DNA from: Photobacterium marinum
Lineage (GTDB): Bacteria; Pseudomonadota; Gammaproteobacteria; Enterobacterales; Vibrionaceae
Direction of reading: 5' to 3'
Length of the DNA: 64,000 nucleotides
Assembly: GCF_000331515.1 (NCBI RefSeq)
Contig: NZ_AMZO01000003.1
Span: forward strand, 1-64,000
Position 1 is the first letter of the stretch. Each line of letters begins with the position of its first letter. Under the pieces are notes generated by a model that searched no databases, had not been told where the DNA came from, and worked only from the letters and a program-made list of their open reading frames with translations. Positions 1 through 8,428 of the stretch are shown piece after piece. The position numbers and the translations under genes were made by a program.

Positions 1-300
1 CGTAAGTGCGGCGAATAATACATATCAGCCGTTATTGTGTAAAGTCTTTTTTGTCAGTAAACATTTGTTTGAACAGTGATTGTTCTTATTGGCAAGATAA
101 CGACCGAAACAGTTTGCTTCCCAATCCAGATTTAGTTTGACATTCATCACACTTTTTCAAATGAGATAAAATATCATTTATATAGCGAGACTAATGAAAA
201 AATATCTTACGGCCTTAGCTTGTTAACACAAACTACCACAATAAGCATCCAGTGTTATATAAAACACCAAAACGATGCCTCCGTCACACTACACGCCCTT
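1..300. other. Gene-free left edge
   Basis: No open reading frame with a plausible ribosome binding site is seen on either strand, and no recognisable RNA. The stretch is AT-rich and could carry the promoter of the structured RNA that follows, but I see no convincing -35/-10 pair. Confidence 0.4.
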
Positions 301-351
301 ATGATTCAAGGTAATAGAGGGATTCCTTTCAACCGTCAGAGGGGTATATTG

Positions 352-470
352 AATTCATGCCTGCGGCATTAACGCTCTAGGGGATGAACCACTCCGGTAG
401 TTAGAGCGCTATAAACTAAGTCGCTATTCGGAAGCCGCAGGAACGACTTTAGTCCGTGGTGTTTATAACC
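352..470 (+). ncRNA. Putative structured leader RNA with a pseudoknot
   Basis: Several long complementary segments can be read directly. CCTGCGGC (360-367) pairs with GCCGCAGG (434-441). CGCTCTA (373-379) pairs with TAGAGCG (402-408) inside it. TATAAACTAAGTCG (410-423) pairs, with bulges, with CGACTTTAGT (444-453) and GTTTATA (461-467). The third pairing interleaves with the first, so together they would form a pseudoknot. The element ends about 10 bases before the Shine-Dalgarno sequence of a 21-codon ORF that is closed by a rho-independent terminator, which is the arrangement of a cis-acting leader. I do not recognise a known riboswitch consensus. An independent small RNA is the alternative. 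Confidence 0.45.
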
Positions 471-486
471 TTAAAAAGGAGTTTAT

Positions 487-552
487 ATGGCTAAGCGTAT
501 TTCAAATAAACGTATCAAAGAAATACTGAAAGAAGTGAAGTCTAAGAAATAG
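487..552 (+). CDS. 21-aa basic small protein
   Basis: A 21-codon ORF (begins MAKRISNKRI, ends VKSKK) has a strong AAAAAGGAG Shine-Dalgarno sequence about seven bases before the ATG. It is followed after 11 bases by a good terminator. Ten of 21 residues are Lys or Arg, and the middle could form a short amphipathic helix. I do not recognise a family. The upstream structured RNA and the isolated short transcript suggest a regulated micropeptide, or a translated reporter-like ORF of a regulatory RNA. Confidence 0.5.
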   Translation: MAKRISNKRIKEILKEVKSKK

Positions 553-563
553 ACGAAGATGAA

Positions 564-590
564 AAAGCCTCCGATATGGAGGCTTTAAAA
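564..590 (+). terminator. Terminator of the small ORF
   Basis: AAAGCCTCC (564-572) and GGAGGCTTT (578-586) form a 9-bp stem with a 5-base loop, ending in a short T run. It closes the transcript that carries the structured leader and the 21-aa ORF. Confidence 0.75.
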
Positions 591-762
591 TCTCAGATAA
601 CAAAACTATAAAACATTCTTATTAACCTACCATTTACAAAGAGTTCCTTTCCCACATACGTAAAACTCCCAAGCGTAAGACTCTGTCTTAAATCCAAGAA
701 TCAATACTCTGTCTAAACTCTGTGGGTCGTATCAATCGCAATACAACCTGGAGTAGCAAATC

Positions 763-2376
763 ATGAGTAGAAAATTTTGTTTTGCTGTGTTGTTAGCTTT
801 GTTTTCACTACTCGGCTGTCACGAAGAAGAGCTGACATTTAACGTCAGTCTCTCTGGCAACCAAGAAGTCCCACCCGTTGCAGCTGAATCCAAAGCCGAT
901 GCTGTTGTGACTTTGACTATCCAGCACAGCGCATCTCATCTGGTCGACTCAGATTATGATTCTGGCGATGGCTCAGACTATGACAAAGATTACGATAAAG
1001 ATTACCACGACGATTCCCCTGATTATTCCGATGATGACACTTTGACACTAAGCGCTGAGCTTGATATCAGCATGCTCACGGATGTCCAGGCTGCACATAT
1101 CCATCAGGGGAAAATTGGAGTTAACGGACCTGTCGCATTTGAATTTACAAATAACAACGATGGAACCATGTCTCTGGCCGAAACCGAAATAACTCAAGAG
1201 CAGGCAGAAGAGCTACAATCCGGCAAGTGGTATATCAATGTTCATACCCTACTCAACCCATCAGGCGAAGTAAGGGGGCAGATTGTCGACAGCAATACTG
1301 CAATAGTGACTTTTGTTCTTGAAGGCGAACAAGAAGTACCGCCTGTGGATAGCGAAGCTTCCGGTAACGGATACGCCACACTTAATACAGAAAACTATGC
1401 CGTAGACCTTACCGTTATCACTGAAAATGCAGATGATGCAACTGCCGCCCATATTCATGAAGGCTTTATCGGCGAAAATGGGGGCGTTATTGTGGATTTG
1501 GTTGCCGGAGATACCAGCGGTACCTGGATGACACCGGAAAACACCACTCTGGATGAAGAAACGGCTAATCGTCTGATCAATGGTGGACATTACGTCAACG
1601 TCCATACTCCTGCTAATGAAAGCGGAGAAATCCGGGGACAAATACTGACCGATGACTTTACCCTTCTGACTTTCTCCCTCGATGGTGAGCAAGAAGTGCC
1701 AGCAGTTGAAACAGAAGCATCCGGATCCGGTTATGCTACCTACAACAGCACAACAGAAGCACTGGATCTCAAAGTGCTGACATCTGGCGTTGATGATGCT
1801 GAAGCAGCCCATTTGCATGAAGGCTTTATTGGACAGAATGGTTCAGTAGTTGTTGGCCTGGAACAGGATCCTGACGATATCACAATCTGGACAAGCCCTG
1901 ACGGAACAACTCTTGATACAGAGACAGTCACCAGGCTTTTAGCCGGAGGTCACTATGTCAATGTACATACTCCGGCTAATGAAAGCGGAGAAATACGCGG
2001 ACAGGTACTGAGTAAAGACTTTGTTCTATTCACGTTCCCGCTGGATGGCGCTCAAGAAGTACCTCCTGTAGATACCGAAGCCAGTGGCAGCGGCTACGCC
2101 ACCTTTAATCAAATAACCAAAGAACTGGTTGCCAGAATAGTCACAACAGGTGTTGATGATGCGGATGAAGCACATATCCATGAAGGTGAAGCAGGCGAAA
2201 ATGGTGGTGTGATTGTTCCTCTTGATCAGTCCGAAGCGGATGTCACCGTCTGGGAAACACCAAATAGTGTTGTTCTGGATGAAGAAACAGCTAATACACT
2301 GCTTAGTGGCGGTCATTATATTAACGTTCATACTCCGGCTAATCCTGATGGAGAAATCAGGGGACAGATTGAATAA
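763..2376 (+). CDS. Lipoprotein with four CHRD domains
   Basis: This 537-aa protein has a lipoprotein signal peptide with lipobox LLGC (Cys19). Four CHRD domains follow, each with an opening (Q)EVP(P/A)V motif near residues 34, 191, 311 and 431, a central A(A/E)HIH or AAHLH motif, a VHT motif, and a closing RGQ(I/V) motif. Domains 2-4 repeat with a period of about 120 residues and are very alike, pointing to recent internal duplication. Domain 1 carries an inserted low-complexity stretch of Asp, Tyr, Ser and Lys (about residues 62-92) that could bind cations. CHRD domains were defined in chordin and occur in many bacterial exported proteins; their biochemical role is unknown. Location would be outer membrane or surface. 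An adequate GGAG lies before the ATG and a terminator follows directly, so the gene is probably monocistronic. Confidence 0.9.
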   Translation: MSRKFCFAVLLALFSLLGCHEEELTFNVSLSGNQEVPPVAAESKADAVVTLTIQHSASHLVDSDYDSGDGSDYDKDYDKDYHDDSPDYSDDDTLTLSAELDISMLTDVQAAHIHQGKIGVNGPVAFEFTNNNDGTMSLAETEITQEQAEELQSGKWYINVHTLLNPSGEVRGQIVDSNTAIVTFVLEGEQEVPPVDSEASGNGYATLNTENYAVDLTVITENADDATAAHIHEGFIGENGGVIVDLVAGDTSGTWMTPENTTLDEETANRLINGGHYVNVHTPANESGEIRGQILTDDFTLLTFSLDGEQEVPAVETEASGSGYATYNSTTEALDLKVLTSGVDDAEAAHLHEGFIGQNGSVVVGLEQDPDDITIWTSPDGTTLDTETVTRLLAGGHYVNVHTPANESGEIRGQVLSKDFVLFTFPLDGAQEVPPVDTEASGSGYATFNQITKELVARIVTTGVDDADEAHIHEGEAGENGGVIVPLDQSEADVTVWETPNSVVLDEETANTLLSGGHYINVHTPANPDGEIRGQIE

Positions 2377-2415
2377 GCTTTCTTGATAAATAACTATCTG
2401 ATGCAGACAAACCTA

Positions 2416-2447
2416 AAGCGGGACAGCCCAGAGGCCGTCCCGCTTTC
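2416..2447 (+). terminator. Terminator after the CHRD lipoprotein gene
   Basis: AGCGGGAC pairs with GTCCCGCT around a loop of about 12 bases, followed by TTCTT. It lies 40 bases after the stop codon of the CHRD gene. Confidence 0.8.
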
Positions 2448-2521
2448 TTATCATCCGGATTGTGTTTAGCAAAGGGAATAACTGCAAATAATTACATCTG
2501 ATGAGCAAAATCACGGTGTCG

Positions 2522-2896
2522 TTATTGCTCTAAACCTGCTGTGTTCCAGTACACATACACAGACTCACTTTTGGTTTTGAAGATATATCCATCTTTCCCC
2601 AAACCGGATTGTCTGTACACAGGATTACCATATCGATCAGTGTAATTTCCCACTTCATCCCCAGCCGGCATAAAGTCATAATAAACACCATCCGCACGAT
2701 CGATAGTGATATAGCCCTGACGCTGAGAATAAACACAAAAATACCGCCCAGAAGGCTCATCAGCCCCTTTAGGGTAAATATCACACCTGACATCAATTGT
2801 ATCAGCTAAGGTTGCATGAGTGGCAAAACCGAAAGTACATAACAAAAGTGTCTCGCATAACCGCCGTACAACCCAGTTACGAGAACATTTACTCAT
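2522..2896 (-). CDS. Small exported protein of unknown function
   Basis: I chose the ATG at 2896 because a GGAGG sits eight bases before it, giving 124 aa; a longer open frame upstream has no such site. The N-terminus has basic residues, a hydrophobic stretch (LLLCTFGFA) and an Ala-rich cleavage-like site, so it is probably periplasmic. The mature part is rich in Tyr and Gly and has two Cys (VRCDIY, RYFCVY) that could form a disulfide. No family recognised. The next gene upstream on the same strand also encodes an envelope protein. Confidence 0.65.
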   Translation of the reverse strand: MSKCSRNWVVRRLCETLLLCTFGFATHATLADTIDVRCDIYPKGADEPSGRYFCVYSQRQGYITIDRADGVYYDFMPAGDEVGNYTDRYGNPVYRQSGLGKDGYIFKTKSESVYVYWNTAGLEQ

Positions 2897-3040
2897 GAAA
2901 ACCTCCGCAAAAAAGTCTCTCTTGATCAGTGTAGTCGCCAACCAATGGTTCGAAAACCAATCAACCATTCCCTCAAAAATCACGCTCATTGTACAAACCC
3001 GACCGAGCAAAGCAAATATTTGCAACCAATCTAGGTGGAT

Positions 3041-3604
3041 TCAGCAATTGATTGAATTGTAATAAAAATCTTGTTTGGCAATCTTTGTGAATCTGAAGAC
3101 AAGGTCGTTGGTACTATTTTCACCCAGCGCTAAACTTTCTACTGAAAGCGTAATTGATATTCCATTCAATTCATCTGCTGCTACCGGGAACGTCAGCACA
3201 TACCATTGGCCATAGTATGGCGTACTCTTTGTTGGCACCTGAAGGCTGGAAGTGATATCAGAAGCTTTAAGCTGAGTCTGATTTTCGTCACCCGAAGTAG
3301 TTACTGACTTCGCATCTAACACCACAGACTCCGGTTCAAAAGAAACGTAGTCATTCTCACGTTTTATAAAAATGGTAACCTTGAGATTATCTGCTTCTAA
3401 GTATTCTGGGATCACCTGAATACTGATATCTCCAATTTCCCTAACCAAAGAGTCCAGTTTTGTAGTGTGGTAACCGCATCCACTCGTTGCTGTTAAAACG
3501 CCATCTTCCGAATTCGGTTCAAAGTAAGATCTTGTCGTCGGATATGCCACACAGCCCAGCAACATAGTCAGTAGCAATACAGATGAAATCAGGAAACGGT
3601 TCAA
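3041..3604 (-). CDS. Putative lipoprotein of unknown function
   Basis: The frame is open from 3688, but a TTG at 3604 with GGGGTGG about five bases upstream gives a textbook lipoprotein signal: a basic start (LNRF, read as MNRF), a hydrophobic core and lipobox MLLGC. I prefer that start (187 aa). The mature protein has no motif I recognise. The C-terminal half (about residues 115-180) has alternating hydrophobic residues suggesting a beta-sandwich. Two Cys remain after the lipobox, one at the C-terminus. It shares its strand with the small exported protein downstream but has a gap of about 140 bases, so co-transcription is uncertain. Confidence 0.65.
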   Translation of the reverse strand: MNRFLISSVLLLTMLLGCVAYPTTRSYFEPNSEDGVLTATSGCGYHTTKLDSLVREIGDISIQVIPEYLEADNLKVTIFIKRENDYVSFEPESVVLDAKSVTTSGDENQTQLKASDITSSLQVPTKSTPYYGQWYVLTFPVAADELNGISITLSVESLALGENSTNDLVFRFTKIAKQDFYYNSINC

Positions 3605-3735
3605 AACGTCCACCCCACAAAATAAAACACCGTTCAAATTGAGCGAACGAAATATTACACAACAATAAAACAACGTGCAATAAACCATTTAAAAACTATA
3701 TGAAGCGGAAAGTTATCGTTACCAAATTGTCAGTA

Positions 3736-4632
3736 TTACAGCGAAATCAGCTCCCCCACCTTACTCGGCGGCAAACCAAAGTAACGTTTAAACTCACGAC
3801 TGAACTGAGTTGCACTTTCATAACCCACTTTTCTTGCTGCCACATTGGCAGGCAAGCCGTCCTGAACCATAAAAGACTTCGCCTTATTCAAACGAATTTT
3901 CTTGATGTACTGCAAAGGCGGATCTGTCACTACCTGCTTGAAGGCCCGGTGAAATGCCGAAACACTCATGCCCGCCATACTGGCAAGATCATCAATGGCC
4001 AGCTTCTGTTCATAATGAGACTGAACATGATTGATCACTTTAGAAACTCGAGACAAAGCACTATCCTGACGGCAGTATTGGGCAAGCAAACAGCCCTGCG
4101 GCCCTTGTAGTAAAAGATAAAAAAACTCTCTGAGAAGTTGTGGACCAAGCACTTGAGAATCCATAGGGCTGTGCATGATATGCAACAACCTGGACAGGCA
4201 GTCTGATATTGACGGAGTGATCCGTGAAACCGCAACCCCGCGTCCGTTAGGATCTTCCTTAAACACCTGCGAATCCCCGAACTGCTCAACCATCTCCACC
4301 AGCTGCTGTATCACTGATAAATCGAACTCTATATCAATACCAATCAACGGAGAGTCTTCAGAAGCAAATGTTTCACAAGCAATGGGATATGGTGTCGCAA
4401 CGATGAGGCATCGTTCAGTATCGTATTCAAAGCGATAGTCATTCAGGTGCCCCACTTTGTTGCCCTGGAAAATGACAACAACACCTTGCTGATACATCTG
4501 CGGCGTCACCTTATGGTACTTAGTAATACGAAACAAACGTACACCAGGTAAGCCAGTTTGAACCACTCCGGACTGTTGGGCCAACCCATATTCTGCACAC
4601 AATGACTCAGCTAAACGTTCGTTACTCTTCAT
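3736..4632 (-). CDS. yqhC: AraC-family regulator, YqhC-like
   Basis: This 298-aa protein has an AraC_N-type N-terminal domain (about residues 15-170) and a C-terminal pair of helix-turn-helix motifs (about 195-295). The second contains the conserved GYESATQFSREFKRYFG signature. It is divergent from the yqhD-like alcohol dehydrogenase gene, the same arrangement as yqhC-yqhD in Escherichia coli, where YqhC activates yqhD in response to aldehydes. The role here, an aldehyde-responsive activator, is inferred from domain type and neighbour. A near-repeat in the intergenic region is a candidate binding site. Confidence 0.85.
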   Translation of the reverse strand: MKSNERLAESLCAEYGLAQQSGVVQTGLPGVRLFRITKYHKVTPQMYQQGVVVIFQGNKVGHLNDYRFEYDTERCLIVATPYPIACETFASEDSPLIGIDIEFDLSVIQQLVEMVEQFGDSQVFKEDPNGRGVAVSRITPSISDCLSRLLHIMHSPMDSQVLGPQLLREFFYLLLQGPQGCLLAQYCRQDSALSRVSKVINHVQSHYEQKLAIDDLASMAGMSVSAFHRAFKQVVTDPPLQYIKKIRLNKAKSFMVQDGLPANVAARKVGYESATQFSREFKRYFGLPPSKVGELISL

Positions 4633-4761
4633 GCCTAATCCTCCTCACACACCCATCATCACCATCATAATGGCTAAAGCAAGCCTTTCATCTCAAATAG
4701 CAGAAACAGGCAACTTTCTGACAGGATTGTGTATTAAACCGCAGGTCTTTCTCTTCTAGAC

Positions 4762-4902
4762 TAAGTCCATAAAGTTTCATTGCGTATAAACAATCACATT
4801 GGTTAACACGTAATGAACATCAATCCTGAGCAATGTCATCAGAATGGATCAAACCGAGCTGTATCAGAGCTCGACTTTTACAGGTTAAGCCATACAGTTT
4901 CA
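4762..4902. promoter_or_regulatory. Candidate regulator sites between yqhC- and yqhD-like genes
   Basis: TAAGTCCATAAAGTTTCA (4762-4779) and TAAGCCATACAGTTTCA (4886-4902) are near-identical direct repeats, with one indel and one mismatch. Both lie in the divergent intergenic region, and the second ends just before the Shine-Dalgarno sequence of yqhD. Direct repeats are typical AraC-family targets. The spacing of about 124 bases suggests two separate sites, or a duplicated promoter segment. Confidence 0.4.
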
Positions 4903-4917
4903 CACTGGAGAGCAATG

Positions 4918-6069
4918 ATGAACAAATTTACTTACCACAACCCTACCCGCATTCATTTCGGCGAAGGCCAGATTGCGAACATCACCGCTGAAATTCCTAC
5001 CGACAAAAAAGTGCTGGTGATCTATGGTGGTGGTTCAATAAAGAAAAACGGTGTTTACGATCAGGTTGCGGCTGCTCTTAAAGGCCATCAATGGGGAGAG
5101 TTCCAAGGTATTGAGCCCAATCCTCAATATGACACCCTAATGAAAGCCGTTAATATGATTAAAACTGAAGGGTATGACTTCCTGCTTGCCGTTGGTGGTG
5201 GCTCTGTGATCGACGGCACCAAGTTCATCGCTGCCGCTGCAAACTATGAAGACGAAGATCCTTGGAATATCCTGGCCCGTAATGAAGCAGTTCAGTCTGC
5301 CGTTCCACTAGCCTGTGTGCTGACGCTGCCTGCAACCGGCTCTGAAAGCAACATGGGTTCGGTTGTCTCCCGAGGTAAAGACAAGCTGGCATTTATGTCG
5401 CCTCTGGTTCAGCCTGCATTTGCGGTTCTTGATCCAAAAACGACCCTAACTCTGTCGCCCCGCCAGGTTGCGAACGGTGTTGTCGATGCTTTTGTTCACG
5501 TGATGGAGCAGTACCTGACCTTCCCGGCTGACGCTAAAGTTCAGGATCGCTTCGCAGAAGGCCTGTTGCTGACACTGATGGAAGAAGGACCGAAAGCTCT
5601 GGCTACTCCAAACGATATAGACGTACGCTCAAATATCATGTGGGCAGCAACTCAGGCGCTGAATGGTCTGATCGGTGTCGGTGTTCCACAGGACTGGACA
5701 ACCCATATGATTGGTCACGAACTGACAGGTAACTACGGCATCGACCATGCGCGCACCCTGAGTATCGTTCTTCCGGCTGTAATGAAAGAACGCCGTGCCG
5801 ATAAGGAAGCCAAGCTGCTTCAGTATGGCGAACGTATCTTCGGCATCAAAGATGGCAGCACAGATGAGCGTATTGATGCCACCATCGCTCAAACTATTTC
5901 CTTCTTCAAACAGATGGAAGTGCCGACCAACCTGAGCGATGTGGAACTGGATAAAGCAGCCGTTGACATTCTGGTCGACAGTCTAGAGAAACACGGAATG
6001 AAGGCATTAGGCGAGAACGGCAACATCACCATTGCTGACAGCCGAACAATTTTGGAAGCGGCACTGTAA
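4918..6069 (+). CDS. yqhD: NADPH-dependent aldehyde reductase, YqhD-like iron-type ADH
   Basis: This group III (iron-type) alcohol dehydrogenase reduces short-chain aldehydes, such as lipid-peroxidation products, with NADPH in the cytoplasm. I recognise long matches to E. coli YqhD: YGGGS and GGGSVIDGTKFIAAA for cofactor binding, LTLPATGSESN, and the metal ligands in DAFVHVMEQ, HMIGHEL and DHART. Length is 383 aa against 387 in E. coli. The frame is open from 4813, but GGAG lies just before two adjacent ATGs (4915 and 4918). The second gives MNKF, matching the family N-terminus MNNF. Expression is probably controlled by the divergent AraC-family protein. Confidence 0.93.
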   Translation: MNKFTYHNPTRIHFGEGQIANITAEIPTDKKVLVIYGGGSIKKNGVYDQVAAALKGHQWGEFQGIEPNPQYDTLMKAVNMIKTEGYDFLLAVGGGSVIDGTKFIAAAANYEDEDPWNILARNEAVQSAVPLACVLTLPATGSESNMGSVVSRGKDKLAFMSPLVQPAFAVLDPKTTLTLSPRQVANGVVDAFVHVMEQYLTFPADAKVQDRFAEGLLLTLMEEGPKALATPNDIDVRSNIMWAATQALNGLIGVGVPQDWTTHMIGHELTGNYGIDHARTLSIVLPAVMKERRADKEAKLLQYGERIFGIKDGSTDERIDATIAQTISFFKQMEVPTNLSDVELDKAAVDILVDSLEKHGMKALGENGNITIADSRTILEAAL

Positions 6070-6087
6070 TTAATCTCTGATCAATTT

Positions 6088-6142
6088 AAGCCATCGCCAT
6101 CCAACTTTTTCAATTCTGGTTATATTAGGCGATGGCTTTTTT
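6088..6142 (+). terminator. Terminator after yqhD-like gene
   Basis: AAGCCATCGCC (6088-6098) pairs with GGCGATGGCTT (6128-6138), followed by a T run. The stem is long with an AT-rich loop. Confidence 0.85.
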
Positions 6143-6269
6143 GGTTTTAGGCCATAGGCCTCAAGTGAGTTCAGCATAAACCCATGAAAACTATGGTGAC
6201 GAGAATATTCTATTTGGGAGATATTTTCATCTGGTCATTGATTATTCAGTCGAATAGCCCATACATAGT

Positions 6270-6683
6270 TTAAAACTTAACTTTACCCCTTAAAGTTTTG
6301 GTCTGTCCACGTTGTGTTTTCTTATCCATTCGGCGACGCTGTGAAGCTTTTGTCGGTTTTGTTGCTCTTCGTGCTTTTTGTTGTACAACAGCTGATTTAA
6401 TCAGCTCTTTCAAACGTGACAAAGCATCTTCTTTATTTTGCTCTTGAGTGCGATATTGCTGCGCTTTAATAATGATCACACCATCTTTAGTTATACGGTG
6501 ATCATTGAGTTTTAGCAGGCGCTCCTTATAGAAAGCAGGCAACGTCGAGCGTTTAATATCAAAACGTAAATGAATGGCGCTGGAAACTTTATTAACATTC
6601 TGGCCACCGGCTCCTTGGGCCCGAATCGCACTGATTTCGATTTCCCAATCCGCAAGTTCGACAGAATTAGAAATAGTTAACAT
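6270..6683 (-). CDS. arfB: Alternative ribosome-rescue factor ArfB
   Basis: This 137-aa protein is a codon-independent peptidyl-tRNA hydrolase that frees stalled ribosomes. It has the class-I release-factor GGQ motif in AQGAGGQNVNKVSSAIHLRF (about residues 23-42), whose Gln coordinates hydrolysis. It ends in a long Lys/Arg-rich tail (about 100-137, QKARRATKPTKASQRRR) that in ArfB (YaeJ) inserts into the empty mRNA channel. The length matches E. coli ArfB (140 aa), and no codon-recognition domains are present, excluding RF1 and RF2. It appears monocistronic. Confidence 0.95.
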   Translation of the reverse strand: MLTISNSVELADWEIEISAIRAQGAGGQNVNKVSSAIHLRFDIKRSTLPAFYKERLLKLNDHRITKDGVIIIKAQQYRTQEQNKEDALSRLKELIKSAVVQQKARRATKPTKASQRRRMDKKTQRGQTKTLRGKVKF

Positions 6684-6728
6684 GAATAGGAAATAACCTG
6701 TCTTGTGAAACTGTCTGCGATTATATAC

Positions 6729-6881
6729 TCATGCACCTCTGTCAGCACTGAGTTGTTTCATCCTGCGACAACGTTCTGAACAATATTTAACCGACTCCCA
6801 ACAGTTTTTCCATTTCTTACGCCAATGAAATGGACGCTGGCAAACCGGACAAATCTTCGACGGCAGATTTACGTTCTTCAT
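6729..6881 (-). CDS. DUF2256 small zinc-finger-like protein
   Basis: This 50-codon gene has four Cys in a CPVC ... CSERC arrangement (the pattern [16 protein letters not shown], then [10 protein letters not shown]), the hallmark of DUF2256 proteins, a family of about 50 aa often encoded near photolyase or cryptochrome genes. Metal binding is likely from the Cys pairs but not shown. No photolyase gene is near here. The start is the ATG at 6881. It lies 45 bases upstream of arfB on the same strand, so the two may be co-transcribed. Confidence 0.8.
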   Translation of the reverse strand: MKNVNLPSKICPVCQRPFHWRKKWKNCWESVKYCSERCRRMKQLSADRGA

Positions 6882-7061
6882 TCAGCGCCCCCCTCTCTGA
6901 TTCTGATGAGTTGTATGAAACAAGCCGTATTTCACGCTTGTTATTTCTTCATGTAAATTTTAGTTTCTGTGAACATGCTTACATCTTTAGCCTGAGATGG
7001 TACTGAAGCTAAAGCTGAAAACGTATTCTCGGGGCTATTCAACCGCTAGATATTTATATCC

Positions 7062-7394
7062 ATGAACACAGTAATTGCTTTACTCACTGACGGCGGACAA
7101 TTTCTTCGCCCCTGGCTAACCGAAATTGCTACCGCGATGATTGCCTGCTTATTGGTCGTCTTCGGCTCAGATATTAACCGGATTCTCCGCCGCCATCTTG
7201 CCAGTACAAACTTTGTAGTACGTACACTGGTATTCATTCTGGTCAATGCTTTCGGCTATGGATTTCTAATTGTATCTGTATCCCCGTGGATTGCAGGGAA
7301 GCTGGGGCTGGTTCCAAGCCAATGGCTGTTCTGCATCGTTATTGTTACCTTTGTCTTTATCGGTGCTTGGGCGCAGAGAAACCGAGCAATTTAG
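7062..7394 (+). CDS. DUF3392 inner-membrane protein
   Basis: This 110-aa protein has three hydrophobic segments (about residues 20-36, 52-76 and 85-103) separated by basic loops (NRILRRHL, AQRNR), so it should be an inner-membrane protein. It resembles DUF3392, a family typical of Vibrio and related gamma-proteobacteria with no assigned function. The conserved pattern FGSDINRILRRHL ... NFVVRTLVF matches my memory of that family. It is followed by a terminator shared with the converging malG. Confidence 0.8.
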   Translation: MNTVIALLTDGGQFLRPWLTEIATAMIACLLVVFGSDINRILRRHLASTNFVVRTLVFILVNAFGYGFLIVSVSPWIAGKLGLVPSQWLFCIVIVTFVFIGAWAQRNRAI

Positions 7395-7474
7395 TACCAA
7401 GCAACTCTTTTACCAGCCAGTTTTTATACCTGTGAAACCTTAATACCAACCTGCACCAGATAGCCTGTAACAAC

Positions 7475-7499
7475 AAAGCCCGGCATTATGCCGGGCTTT
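7475..7499. terminator. Bidirectional terminator between DUF3392 gene and malG
   Basis: AAAGCCCGGCAT and ATGCCGGGCTTT form a near-perfect 12-bp hairpin with A and T runs on both sides. It can serve both converging transcripts, including the end of the malEFG operon. Confidence 0.9.
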
Positions 7500-7526
7500 A
7501 AGACAGATTAGATTTAACTGAGTGGA

Positions 7527-8417
7527 TTAACCTTTCACGCCACCGGCTGTCAGGCCACCAACCAGGAACTTCTGAGCCAACAGGAATACAGAAGTAATCG
7601 GAATTGCCGATAGTACCGCCGCTGCCGCGAAGTCGCCCCACAAGTAGTTCTGAGGGTACAGGTACTGCTGCATACCTACAGCAAGGGTGTAGTTTTCTAC
7701 ATCACTCAATAGCAGAGACGCTACCGGTACTTCTGTTACCACACCGATGAACGACAGGATAAATACAACCGCAAGGATTGGCACAGATAGTGGCAACAGT
7801 ACCAGACGGAATGCCTGCCATGGCGTTGCACCGTCAAGTGCAGCCGCTTCTTCCAACGAGCCGTCAATCGTTTCGAAGTAACCCTTGATTGTCCATACGT
7901 GTAGTGCGATACCGCCCAGGTAAGAGAAAATCAGACCACCGTGAGTGTTCAGCCCCAGAAACGGAATGTACTGGCCCAGACGATCGAACAATGCATACAG
8001 AGCTACCAGAGCCAGTACTGCAGGGAACATCTGGAAAATCATCATACCCTGAAGGATGGTGCTCTTACCCTTGAAGCGCAGTCGGGCAAAAGCATAAGCA
8101 CTGGTCGTCGAAAGCGCTACGATGATGATTGACGTAATACCTGCCACTTTCACTGTGTTCCACAGCCATAGCAGAACAGGGAACGGAGGTGGTGTAATGC
8201 TGCCGTCTGCGTTTGTTACCGGAAAACCAAGCGCTAATCGCCAGTGATCCAGTGTCGGATGGCTAGGAATTAACTCACCACCAGCGAAGTTACCTTCACG
8301 CAGAGAGATCGCAATGATCATCAACAGCGGGAAGATGGTTGCAGCAAGGAACAGGCACAGACCAATATGCGTCGCCCATACCCGGTATTTTAATGACTTA
8401 GGTTGAACCATTGGCAT
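7527..8417 (-). CDS. malG: Maltose/maltodextrin ABC permease MalG
   Basis: This 296-aa inner-membrane permease subunit pairs with MalF to form the channel of the MalFGK2 importer. It has about six membrane segments and the EAA loop [21 protein letters not shown] (about residues 188-208), which docks on the MalK ATPase. The C-terminus [10 protein letters not shown] matches the family end that contacts MalK. The start at 8417 has AAGGAGA six bases upstream. It follows malF by 11 bases and is the last gene of the malEFG operon. Confidence 0.97.
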   Translation of the reverse strand: MPMVQPKSLKYRVWATHIGLCLFLAATIFPLLMIIAISLREGNFAGGELIPSHPTLDHWRLALGFPVTNADGSITPPPFPVLLWLWNTVKVAGITSIIIVALSTTSAYAFARLRFKGKSTILQGMMIFQMFPAVLALVALYALFDRLGQYIPFLGLNTHGGLIFSYLGGIALHVWTIKGYFETIDGSLEEAAALDGATPWQAFRLVLLPLSVPILAVVFILSFIGVVTEVPVASLLLSDVENYTLAVGMQQYLYPQNYLWGDFAAAAVLSAIPITSVFLLAQKFLVGGLTAGGVKG

Positions 8418-8428
8418 GACGTCTCTCC

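Noticed and set aside
1261-1818. 185-codon minus-strand frame inside the CHRD gene
   Set aside because: Shadow of a repetitive real gene with strong codon structure on the plus strand; no ribosome binding site.
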